DNA from: Gammaproteobacteria bacterium GWE2_37_16
GTDB lineage: Bacteria; Pseudomonadota; Gammaproteobacteria; UBA9339
Direction: 5' to 3'
DNA: 13,064 bases
NCBI GenBank assembly: GCA_001801285.1
Contig: MGXG01000028.1
Location: 1-13,064, forward strand
Part shown: positions 6,608 through 13,064 of the stretch, piece by piece
Layout of the letters: the number at the start of each line of letters is the position of its first letter
How positions within the stretch are numbered: the stretch's first letter is position 1
Position numbers and translations under genes: made by a program
The notes under the pieces: model-generated
The model's input: only the letters and a program-made list of their open reading frames with translations
Told to the model about the DNA's origin: nothing
Database searches by the model: none

Positions 6608-6632
6608 TCTGGCTAAAGACCCGCAGCTACGT
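6608..6632 (+). repeat. REP-like repeat, copy D (degenerate)
   Basis: TGGCTAAAGACCCGCAGCTACG matches the core in the same orientation as copy C (quoted in two parts: TGGCTAAAGACCC, GCAGCTACG), about 40 bp downstream. The stem has mismatches. Confidence 0.6.
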
Positions 6633-6814
6633 AATCATAATACCAAAACTTTTTAAGATATTACGAAAGATTTCAAAAATTACTAAAATTAAAATTTTAA
6701 GCTTTCCAATTTAATCAACTGAATATAATATCATACTTTAAAGTATTTTTTCGTCAAACTCGAATATTTTTCATAAACTAATTTCCTTAAACTAAATTTT
6801 GTGAATAAAAACAT

Positions 6815-7423
6815 ATGATTATCATCGACGGTCAAATTGGCGTAGGCAAAACCACCTTGGGAAAAACTTTAGAGGACAATCTTGGTATTCCTCTTTATCG
6901 AGAATTAAGCAATAGTGATACGATTACCATTCTAGATAACTTTTATAATGATAAAAAACGCTGGAGCTTTACCTCTCAAGTCCATTTTTTGGTACATCGC
7001 TTTCAAATGATTAAACAAATTCAGAAACAAGGTGAGGGAATTTTAGATCGCTCCATTTTTGGCGATAGCATCTTCGCTGAAGTTCTCTATGAAGAACAAT
7101 TTATGACCAAGGAAGAATTCAACACTTATGACGCCTTGCTCCGCGGCATGCTGGAACTGGTTGCCCCTCCCACACTTTTGATTTATTTAGATTGCAACGC
7201 TGACACCGCCATGCAACGCATTAAAGAACGCAACCGAGAATGTGAGAAAATTATCTCTGTCGATTACTTAGAAAAAATTAATACCAAATATCTAAAATGG
7301 TATGAACATTATAACTATTCGCCAAAACTTTTTATTGATACCAATAATCTAAATATCTATACCGAAAAAGATAAAAATTACTTGATTAATCTTATTAAAC
7401 AACATGTTGCAGATTATGTATAA
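6815..7423 (+). CDS. Deoxynucleoside kinase (dNK family)
   Basis: 202 residues matching the dNK/TK2-dGK family, which phosphorylates deoxynucleosides with ATP in the salvage pathway. The P-loop GQIGVGKTT starts at residue 6, which fixes the ATG at 6815. A Gln in SFTSQVHFLVHRF (about 51-63) fits the base-binding site. DRS lies at 78-80 (ILDRSIFGDSIFAEV). The LID-type arginine segment is RIKERNRECE (135-144). Substrate choice (dA/dG, or dC/dT) cannot be read with confidence. This family is common in Gram-positives, mycoplasmas and animals. A gammaproteobacterium often relies on Tdk instead, so this may be acquired or reflect a host-dependent lifestyle. The next gene starts 18 nt downstream. No Shine-Dalgarno site is evident. 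Confidence 0.85.
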   Translation: MIIIDGQIGVGKTTLGKTLEDNLGIPLYRELSNSDTITILDNFYNDKKRWSFTSQVHFLVHRFQMIKQIQKQGEGILDRSIFGDSIFAEVLYEEQFMTKEEFNTYDALLRGMLELVAPPTLLIYLDCNADTAMQRIKERNRECEKIISVDYLEKINTKYLKWYEHYNYSPKLFIDTNNLNIYTEKDKNYLINLIKQHVADYV

Positions 7424-7441
7424 ATTTTAAGACCATTTAAT

Positions 7442-8005
7442 ATGTACTTCGAAAACCGCATCGATTCAATAATACGTGTTTACCGAACCAAATATGTTTT
7501 ACCACATATTGAATTCGGTACCACCATTTGTGATATTGGTTGTGGTGCAAATCCTTTTCTTTTAAAAACCATTAATGATCATATCACTAAAGGAATTGGT
7601 TTAGATTACCTTGTAACAAATTCCATTTACAATGAGAAAATAGAATTAAAAAATGCAGACTTAAGCTCCATACCCTTACCTATTCCTGACACAACCTTTG
7701 ATGTTGTCACTATGCTTGCCGTACTCGAACATCTCAATAACCCCAACGCCGTTATTCAAGAATGCTTCCGCGCCCTGAAGCCCAAAGGAAAGCTGATTTT
7801 GACCACTCCTTCTCCCGCTTCAAAACCAATTTTAGAGACGATGGCAAAACTAAACTTTATTTCAAGGCAAGGTATAGCCGACCATAAACACTATTTTAGT
7901 GCCAAAGAAATCACAGCCCTATTGAGCAAGGATGGATTCACTCAAATCAAAATCTGGCACAAAGCTTTGGGTTTAAACACAGTTGCTGTCGCTATCAAAC
8001 CATGA
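7442..8005 (+). CDS. Class I SAM-dependent methyltransferase
   Basis: 187 residues with the Rossmann methyltransferase motifs in order: CDIGCGANPFL (motif I, about 30-40), an acidic residue after strand 2 (GIGLDYL), a FDVVTMLAVLEHLNNP segment (motif IV and its helix, about 85-100) and LKPKGKLILTTPSP (post-motif region, about 112-125). It belongs to the Methyltransf_11-like group that methylates small molecules, lipids or sugars. The substrate is unknown. It sits between a deoxynucleoside kinase gene (18 nt gap) and a radical SAM gene whose ATG overlaps its TGA by 4 bp, so the latter two are probably translationally coupled. Confidence 0.87.
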   Translation: MYFENRIDSIIRVYRTKYVLPHIEFGTTICDIGCGANPFLLKTINDHITKGIGLDYLVTNSIYNEKIELKNADLSSIPLPIPDTTFDVVTMLAVLEHLNNPNAVIQECFRALKPKGKLILTTPSPASKPILETMAKLNFISRQGIADHKHYFSAKEITALLSKDGFTQIKIWHKALGLNTVAVAIKP

Positions 8006-8949
8006 AATTACTCTGCAACTACTATGTAACTTTAAAATGCAACGCAAAATGCGAATTTTGTAATATTTGGCAAGACAAAGATAATTTTCATTTGCAAGAG
8101 CAAAGTCTTACAGAAATAGAAAACAATCTCCGCGCTTTAAAAAGATTGGGAGTGAAAATCATTGATTTTACTGGGGGAGAGCCACTACTCTATCCGCATT
8201 TGGTTGCGGCGTTACATTTAGCCAAGAAATACGGTTTTTACACTACCATCACCACTAACTGTTCGCTTTATCCGCAATATGCCACGCGTCTCAAAGGACT
8301 GGTCAATATGCTGTTTTTTTCCTTGCAATCAACCGAAGAAACCGTTCACAACGCCATTACTCAAGCTAACTTATTTGATAAAGTTATCGAAAGCATCAAG
8401 GTTACCAAACAAATTAAACAAAAAGTCTCTTTACTTCATACCGTCACTAACGCTAACATTAAAGATCTAGCAAAAATGGTCAAGTTCGCACAAAAAAATA
8501 AATGTGTCTTACGCATTAATCCGTGTTTTTCTTATTTTGGTAATGTCGAGCTCGCTAAAGATTTTATTGCGCAAATAAAAAAACAAAGTGAAAAGTCTTA
8601 TGTAGTTGTAAATTTGGCGCTACTTAAGTTTATAGAAGACGGCGGTAACCAAATCAATAACCCAGCTTGCCAGGCAGTTAACTCAACCGTAGTAATTTCC
8701 CCTGATAATTATTTAATCCTGCCTTGTTTTCACCATGCACTACAGAAAATAAAAATTGAAAACAATTTATACGAATTACACACTACAAAAAAAATTAAAG
8801 ATATGGAAAAACAAGTTGGCAAATTTACTTTCTGCCAAGACTGCAAAATCACTTGTTACATGCGCGCTTCCTTGTTAAAAAAATATCCTTATTTAACAAT
8901 AAAATCCTGGCTGCAGAGTTTGAAGGAAATGATGCGCAAACAGACTTGA
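8002..8949 (+). CDS. Radical SAM protein with C-terminal Cys-rich (SPASM-like) region
   Basis: 315 residues. The [4Fe-4S]-SAM motif is CNAKCEFC (Cys13, 17, 20), preceded by NYYVTLK as in many SPASM-type enzymes. The SAM-binding GGE lies in IDFTGGEPLL (about 58-60). The C-terminus has further cysteines at about 223 and 242 (CQAVN..., LPCFH) and at 278, 281 and 285 (CQDCKITC), which could bind an auxiliary cluster. The chemistry and substrate are not identifiable. It does not carry the hallmarks I associate with the hydrogenase maturases HydE or HydG. Start ATG 8002 overlaps the methyltransferase stop codon (ATGA). Confidence 0.9.
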   Translation: MKLLCNYYVTLKCNAKCEFCNIWQDKDNFHLQEQSLTEIENNLRALKRLGVKIIDFTGGEPLLYPHLVAALHLAKKYGFYTTITTNCSLYPQYATRLKGLVNMLFFSLQSTEETVHNAITQANLFDKVIESIKVTKQIKQKVSLLHTVTNANIKDLAKMVKFAQKNKCVLRINPCFSYFGNVELAKDFIAQIKKQSEKSYVVVNLALLKFIEDGGNQINNPACQAVNSTVVISPDNYLILPCFHHALQKIKIENNLYELHTTKKIKDMEKQVGKFTFCQDCKITCYMRASLLKKYPYLTIKSWLQSLKEMMRKQT

Positions 8950-8971
8950 TGCTTTTCAATTAACAAGCATC
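8948..8971 (+). terminator. Possible terminator hairpin after the radical SAM gene
   Basis: GATGCTT (8948-8954) pairs with AAGCATC (8965-8971) around a 10-nt loop, starting at the stop codon. There is no U tract, only AT-rich DNA, so intrinsic termination is uncertain. Further right, CGCCGC (8993-8998) and GCGGCG (9034-9039) are also complementary, in the gap between the convergent radical SAM and hydC-like genes. Confidence 0.35.
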
Positions 8972-9135
8972 ACGAAATAACTCATATTTTATCGCCGCAA
9001 AATTAGTGTATGGCATTTACGTTATGCGCTTTGGCGGCGCACTTTGGGGAAACGTTTTTCTTAAATTATTTCACGAACAATGCTTGCACAAAACGATAAA
9101 AATGACGCAAAATACGAGCATAAAACGAAAAATAA

Positions 9136-9669
9136 TTACTTCGCCATCGCAAAATGTTGTTCGATAAGTGCAGGAACTTTATCGGCAGTCATTTGGGCAT
9201 GAATAGTTTCGCCAATTTTAACTACGGGAGCTAAAGCACAGGTCCCTAAACAACGCGAAACCTCTAAACTAAATAAACCATCTGTTGTTGTTTCACCAGG
9301 TTCAATACCTAACTCTTCACGGAATTTATTCAATACAGCTTCGCCTCCTTTGACATAACAAGCTGTACCAAGACAAACGCTAATATGAAACTTGCCTGCT
9401 GGTTTGAGACGAAAATAATGATAAAAAGAAGCAACCCCAGAAACATTTGCTGCAGGAATTTGCATTAAATATGCTACTGCATCCATAGTTTCAGGTGCCA
9501 AATAACCAAAATGTTCTTGCACTTTATGCAAAACAGCAATCAACTGACTTTTCGGCTCGTGTCCTTTATTGCACTCATCAATAAATTGCACAATATTTTC
9601 CGGAAGAATTTGACAATTACTTTGACAATTACATTGGCAATTACAATTATTTTCTGTTTTTGAGCTCAT
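9136..9669 (-). CDS. hydC: NuoE-like [2Fe-2S] subunit of multimeric [FeFe]-hydrogenase (HydC/HndA type)
   Basis: A thioredoxin-fold ferredoxin subunit that passes electrons between the NAD-binding subunit and the hydrogenase. Helical N-domain at about 25-90 (LIAVLHKVQEHFGYL, VASFYHYF). The four [2Fe-2S] ligands are in VCLGTACYVKG (C-x4-C) and SRCLGTCALAP (C-x3-C). Two in-frame ATGs exist at 9675 and 9669. AGAG upstream is only 1 nt or so from the first but about 7 nt from the second, so I chose 9669 (177 residues). Odd feature: residues 9-19 (from the chosen start) read CNCQCNCQSNC, encoded by a 12-bp tandem repeat. It is the last gene of the hydrogenase set, 78 nt after hydA. Confidence 0.93.
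   Translation of the reverse strand: MSSKTENNCNCQCNCQSNCQILPENIVQFIDECNKGHEPKSQLIAVLHKVQEHFGYLAPETMDAVAYLMQIPAANVSGVASFYHYFRLKPAGKFHISVCLGTACYVKGGEAVLNKFREELGIEPGETTTDGLFSLEVSRCLGTCALAPVVKIGETIHAQMTADKVPALIEQHFAMAK
9609..9644. repeat. 12-bp tandem repeat (3 units) inside the hydC-like gene
   Basis: TTTGACAATTAC occurs at 9609-9620 and 9621-9632, followed by ATTGGCAATTAC at 9633-9644. The unit length is a multiple of three, so copy number can vary without frameshift. It encodes most of the alternating Cys-Asn/Gln tail of the protein. Confidence 0.8.
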
Positions 9670-9718
9670 ATGCATTCTCTAGATATTTTATCTTTATATT
9701 TCAATTAATGAAAACATG

Positions 9719-9750
9719 TAACCAATAAATCATTTAAAATCAATTGGTTA
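9719..9750. promoter_or_regulatory. Inverted repeat between hydA and the hydC-like gene
   Basis: TAACCAAT (9719-9726) and ATTGGTTA (9743-9750) are perfect 8-bp complements with a 16-nt loop. In the transcript the hairpin starts at the hydA stop codon. It may moderate read-through or protect the mRNA end; no U tract follows. Confidence 0.4.
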
Positions 9751-11520
9751 TTTTATCCCCTTTCTCAGCCTTGGTTTGTAATGGGTATGCAACAACTTAT
9801 GCGACATTTCCCCACCAGGTTCACCTAAGAATTCTTTATAAAGCTGTAATACTCCCTGATTTTCATGCGAACGCCTAACTTTCTTTTCCGAATCTATGGA
9901 ATACAAAGCGCCTGCCCTTTTGGCAGCCAACGCTGGATCCAAAATAGTATATCCACGTGGTGGATAAGGTTGTCCGCCACCACCAATACACCCACCTGGG
10001 CAAGCCATGACTTCAATGACGTGATATTCTTTTTCACCTGATTTAACGCGATCTAAAAGAATTTTAGCATTCACCAATCCATTGGCAACAGCTAAATTCA
10101 AAGTCAAATCCCCAATTTTTAAAGTTTCTTCACGTAGTCCTTCTACTGCACGCACCCCTTCAAATTCAACTTTTTCTAACGGTTTACCCATAATCCATTC
10201 TGCCGCAGTACGCAAAGCTGCTTCCATTACTCCACCTGTAGTACCGAAAATAACACTGGCTCCTGTCGATTCGCCTAATGGAGAATCAAATTCACCTTCT
10301 GGCAGCTGACGAAAATCAATACCGTAAGACTTAATCATCCAATTCAATTCACGAGTAGTTAAAACTGCATCAGTTACCTTCATGCCATCGATGGTAAACT
10401 CTGGTCTTTCCATCTCAAATTTCTTCGCTACACACGGCATAATAGCTACAACATAAATATCTTCTGGTTTGCGATTGGTCTTTTTCGCGTAATAAGTCTT
10501 AATCAACGTTGACATCATCGTCATTGGTGAACGACAAGTAGATACGTTAGGCAGTAATTCAGGATAAAAACCTTCGATAAAATTAATCCAGCCTGGTGAA
10601 CAAGAAGTTATATGCGGTAATGGTCCATTATTTTTAATACGTTGAATCAATTCATGCGCTTCTTCCAAAATCGTCAAATCAGCGGCAAAATCAGTATCAA
10701 AAACCGCATCAAACCCAAGTCTACGTAAAGCAGTAACCATTTTACCGGTACAAGGTGTACCTGGTTCATAACCAAAACCTTCCCCAATTGCTGCGCGTAT
10801 GGCTGGAGCTGTTTGTACAATGACAAATTTATTTGGGTCATTAATAGCCGCCCAAACTCGATCGGAATGTTTCTTTTCCTGAAAGGCTGCTGTTGGGCAA
10901 ACATTGATACATTGACCACATTGCACACAAACCGAATCATCCATATTAGCACCAAAAGCAGGTGTAACAACTGTCGAGAAACCGCGATTTTGTTGGCTCA
11001 AGTTAGACACACCCTGTATTTCATGACAAACACGGAAACAGCGACCACATAAAATACACTTCTCAGCATCACGCACAACGGAAACACTGGAATCTTCCAA
11101 AGGATGACGTTTACGTTTTCCTTCAAATAAGCGCTCACGCACACCCATGCTATAAGCTAAATTTTGTAATTCGCAATGCGCATCACGTTCGCAAGTTTGA
11201 CATTCACGCGGGTGATTATCTACCAACAATTCCACAATATCACGACGAGCCTGACGAATTTCAGGAGAATTGGTTTGAACTTCCATACCCTCAGAAACTG
11301 TAGTGCAACAAGAAGTAACAAAAGAATCAATGCCCTTCACCTTGACGATACAAACACGGCAAGATCCTTCCAAACTCAACCGCGGATGATAGCAAAGACG
11401 TGGTATATGAATGCCGATTTTCTCAGCAGCATCCATAACCGTCGTTCCTTCAGTAACTGTGATTTTCTCACCATCGATAATTAATGTTATTTGTTTTTTT
11501 TCAGTATTTGTATCTAACAT
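9748..11520 (-). CDS. hydA: [FeFe]-hydrogenase catalytic subunit (HydA/HndD type, NAD(P)-linked)
   Basis: Catalyses reversible H2 formation at the H-cluster, in the cytoplasm. The 590 residues hold, in order: a plant-type [2Fe-2S] domain (Cys43, 54, 57, 71); a His-Cys3 [4Fe-4S] site (His103, Cys107, 110, 116); two [4Fe-4S] sites (Cys155, 158, 161, with 165; Cys198, 201, 204, with 208); then the H-domain with L1 TSCSPGW (305-311), L2 MPCVAKKFE (361-369) and L3 EVMACPGGCIGGGGQP (503-518). A fused small-subunit domain ends SHKLLHTHY. L1 has Ser308 after Cys307 where CpI-type enzymes have a second Cys. Length and layout resemble HndD and CpI; the extra C-terminal domain of Thermotoga HydA is absent. 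It is flanked by HydB- and HydC-like subunits, so a trimeric NADH-dependent or bifurcating enzyme is likely. Confidence 0.97.
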   Translation of the reverse strand: MLDTNTEKKQITLIIDGEKITVTEGTTVMDAAEKIGIHIPRLCYHPRLSLEGSCRVCIVKVKGIDSFVTSCCTTVSEGMEVQTNSPEIRQARRDIVELLVDNHPRECQTCERDAHCELQNLAYSMGVRERLFEGKRKRHPLEDSSVSVVRDAEKCILCGRCFRVCHEIQGVSNLSQQNRGFSTVVTPAFGANMDDSVCVQCGQCINVCPTAAFQEKKHSDRVWAAINDPNKFVIVQTAPAIRAAIGEGFGYEPGTPCTGKMVTALRRLGFDAVFDTDFAADLTILEEAHELIQRIKNNGPLPHITSCSPGWINFIEGFYPELLPNVSTCRSPMTMMSTLIKTYYAKKTNRKPEDIYVVAIMPCVAKKFEMERPEFTIDGMKVTDAVLTTRELNWMIKSYGIDFRQLPEGEFDSPLGESTGASVIFGTTGGVMEAALRTAAEWIMGKPLEKVEFEGVRAVEGLREETLKIGDLTLNLAVANGLVNAKILLDRVKSGEKEYHVIEVMACPGGCIGGGGQPYPPRGYTILDPALAAKRAGALYSIDSEKKVRRSHENQGVLQLYKEFLGEPGGEMSHKLLHTHYKPRLRKGIK

Positions 11521-11566
11521 ATTTTTAACTCTTTGATTTTAAAAGAATTTACACCCACATATCTGG

Positions 11567-13064
11567 TTAGCTTTTTTTCACAGCATTAAACCGACAAGCT
11601 TTAAAACAACTGCCACACTTAATACAACGAGCCTGATCGATAACATGTTTCTTTTGGCGTTCACCAGCAATACAACTTACCGGACAAACTCTCGCGCAAG
11701 CCGTACAACCTACGCATTTTTCAGGATCGATTTCGTAATGAACAAGTGCAGTGCATTTCTTGGCTGGACAACGTTTTTCAGTAACGTGCGCAATATATTC
11801 ATCACGGAAATATTTTAAAGTACTTAAGATAGGATTTGGTGCTGCCTTGCCCAATCCACAAAGCGAAGCCTTACCAACCAATTTTGCTAAACGCTCCAAG
11901 CGCTCAATATCTTCTAACGTTCCATTGCCACTGGTAATACGTTCCAATATTTCCAACATGCGCAAAGTTCCTTCTCGACAAGGTGAACATTTGCCGCAAG
12001 ATTCATCTTGCGTAAAAGTAATAAAAAATTTGGCAACGTCAACCGCACAATCATCTTCATCGAGAATAATCATACCACCACTGCCCATAATAGAACCCAC
12101 GGCAGTAAGTGTATCGTAATCAACTGGTGTATCTAAAAGCGAAGCTGGAATTAAGCCACCAGCAGGACCGCCAGTTTGCACGGCTTTAATTTGCTTGCCA
12201 TTTGGAATACCGCCACCAATACCATAAACTATTTCGCGTAAAGTCATACCCATTGGCACTTCAACCAAGCCTGTGTGATTAACTTTTCCAGCAAGGGCGA
12301 AAACTTTGGTTCCACCACTCTTTTCAGTACCAATTTTGCCAAAATTCTCACCACCCATAACAATGACAGCAGGAATATTAGCTAAAGTTTCAACATTATT
12401 AATAATCGTTGGCTTACCCCATAAACCCTTAATAGCAGGGTATGGTGGGCGCGTACGTGGCTGACCGCGTTCACCTTCGATAGAATGAATCAATGCAGTT
12501 TCTTCGCCACAAACGAAAGCACCAGCGCCTAAACGAATCTCCAAATCAAAATCAAATCCTGAACCTAAAATATTTTTGCCTAAAAGTCCGTATTGACGAC
12601 AAACTTCAATCGCCTTTTCAATACGCGCAACCGCCAAAGGATATTCAGCACGAATATAAAAAAATCCTCTTTGCGCACCAATGGCAAAACCAGCAATCAT
12701 CATCCCTTCAACAACGTTGTATGGATCAGACTCGAGTACACTACGATCCATAAAAGCGCCAGGATCTCCTTCGTCAGCATTACAAATCATATAACGAGTG
12801 GTTTCTTCGTTCATGCGTGCAAATTGCCATTTCTTACCCGTTGGAAAACCAGCCCCACCACGACCACGTAATTTTGACAAAAGCATTTGATTAATAACCC
12901 ATTCTGGATCACCTTTTTCTAAAGCGATCTTTAAAGCTAAAAATCCATGATGTATTATATATTCGTTAATATTTTCCGGATCGATAATACCAGCATTACG
13001 CAAAGCAACGCGACTTTGGCAACTATAAAAAGGGACTTCACCGTATAAATCAAAAAACTCTTTG
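11567..13064 (-). CDS. hydB: NuoF-like flavin/NAD-binding Fe-S subunit of multimeric [FeFe]-hydrogenase (HydB/HndC type), 5' end outside window
   Basis: Binds FMN and NAD(H) and links pyridine nucleotide to the hydrogenase. Counting from the codon at 13003: SKLRGRGGAGFPTGKKW (43-59) for NADH/FMN binding, CNADEGDPGAFMDR (74-87), GAGAFVCGEETALI (159-172), a NuoF-type [4Fe-4S] site ESCGKCSPCREGT (Cys336, 339, 342, with Cys382), a RCPAKKC pair (412, 417), then two ferredoxin clusters (Cys430, 433, 436, 440 and Cys460, 463, 466, 470). The frame stays open upstream of 13003 (a TTG) for 20 more codons reading KEFFDLYGEVPFYSCQ-SRVA, family-like sequence, so the true start and the usual N-terminal thioredoxin-like domain lie beyond the window. 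hydA follows 46 nt later. Confidence 0.96.
   Translation of the reverse strand, partial: KEFFDLYGEVPFYSCQSRVALRNAGIIDPENINEYIIHHGFLALKIALEKGDPEWVINQMLLSKLRGRGGAGFPTGKKWQFARMNEETTRYMICNADEGDPGAFMDRSVLESDPYNVVEGMMIAGFAIGAQRGFFYIRAEYPLAVARIEKAIEVCRQYGLLGKNILGSGFDFDLEIRLGAGAFVCGEETALIHSIEGERGQPRTRPPYPAIKGLWGKPTIINNVETLANIPAVIVMGGENFGKIGTEKSGGTKVFALAGKVNHTGLVEVPMGMTLREIVYGIGGGIPNGKQIKAVQTGGPAGGLIPASLLDTPVDYDTLTAVGSIMGSGGMIILDEDDCAVDVAKFFITFTQDESCGKCSPCREGTLRMLEILERITSGNGTLEDIERLERLAKLVGKASLCGLGKAAPNPILSTLKYFRDEYIAHVTEKRCPAKKCTALVHYEIDPEKCVGCTACARVCPVSCIAGERQKKHVIDQARCIKCGSCFKACRFNAVKKS

Larger units (their letters stand above)
6376..6814. other. Divergent intergenic region with REP-like repeats
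   Basis: 439 bp without a credible gene between the divergent SIMPL and kinase genes. The left end holds the SIMPL ribosome site. The middle (6507-6632) carries three REP-like repeats. The right third is very AT-rich. It includes TATAAT at 6724-6729, a possible -10 for the kinase operon but without a convincing -35, and the palindrome ATACTTTAAAGTAT (6733-6746) followed by a run of T. No stable RNA gene was recognised. Confidence 0.6.

Noticed and set aside
6733..6752. Intrinsic terminator upstream of the kinase gene
   Set aside because: The palindrome ATACTTTAAAGTAT is all but GC-free and would leave only a 5-bp AT-rich stem, despite the following T run.
8002..8949. Prokaryotic viperin beside a nucleotide kinase
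   Set aside because: The radical SAM motif CNAKCEFC and C-terminal Cys set look SPASM-like, and the viperin-type C-terminal motifs are not seen. The kinase is a dNK, not a CMPK2-like enzyme.
10082..12871. Open frames on the plus strand opposite hydA and hydB
   Set aside because: They are antisense to strongly conserved genes and their translations resemble no protein family.
12941..13003. TTG at 13003 as the start of the HydB-like gene
   Set aside because: The frame is open upstream to the window edge and reads family-like sequence, and the expected N-terminal domain would otherwise be missing. The gene is treated as cut by the window.

Overview
The window looks like chromosome of an AT-rich gammaproteobacterium. 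The best evidence is the DnaA fragment: its AAA+ core follows the gammaproteobacterial pattern (KERSQEEFFHTFN, DRYPKEIEGLEDRLKSRFG). A RuvX with a GQRIT motif and a PilD-type prepilin peptidase agree with this. Short intergenic gaps, few clear Shine-Dalgarno sites, deoxynucleoside salvage and an [FeFe]-hydrogenase together suggest a low-oxygen or host-associated lineage. That lifestyle, and any finer taxonomy, is inference.

Layout. (1) 1-1603, minus: ruvX followed 22 nt later by dnaA, which runs off the left edge without its DNA-binding domain. Upstream lie a plausible promoter, a 7-bp inverted repeat centred on its -10, and a perfect DnaA box. (2) 1851-2314: a tRNA-Pro(UGG) gene with its own promoter, then a 25-bp exact duplication of the tRNA 3' end 180 bp downstream, with a hairpin-rich spacer between the copies and a REP-like repeat after them. 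(3) 2315-3166, plus: pilD, converging with a glycosyltransferase gene whose stop codon overlaps its own. (4) 3163-6375, minus: SIMPL-domain membrane-anchored protein, O-antigen ligase-like membrane protein and GT-B glycosyltransferase, an apparent operon for surface glycan assembly. (5) 6376-6814: a gene-free stretch with three more copies of the REP-like repeat. (6) 6815-8949, plus: deoxynucleoside kinase, SAM methyltransferase and radical SAM protein, tightly packed. (7) 9136-13064, minus: three subunits of an NAD(P)-linked multimeric [FeFe]-hydrogenase in transcription order hydB-like (5' end outside the window), hydA, hydC-like.

How the genes work together. The hydrogenase genes encode a flavin/NAD-binding iron-sulfur subunit, the H-cluster subunit and a thioredoxin-like [2Fe-2S] subunit. 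This is the composition of NADH-dependent or electron-bifurcating hydrogenases (HydABC, HndABCD). Such a complex would let the cell dispose of reductant as H2, or use H2. No maturation genes (hydE, hydF, hydG) are in the window. The radical SAM gene in region 6 does not look like HydE or HydG.

Most worth a second look: the complete [FeFe]-hydrogenase in a gammaproteobacterial setting; its L1 motif TSCSPGW, with Ser where many enzymes have a second Cys; a Cys-rich N-terminal tail on the NuoE-like subunit built from a 12-bp tandem repeat; the kinase-methyltransferase-radical SAM cassette; and dnaA placed behind ruvX.
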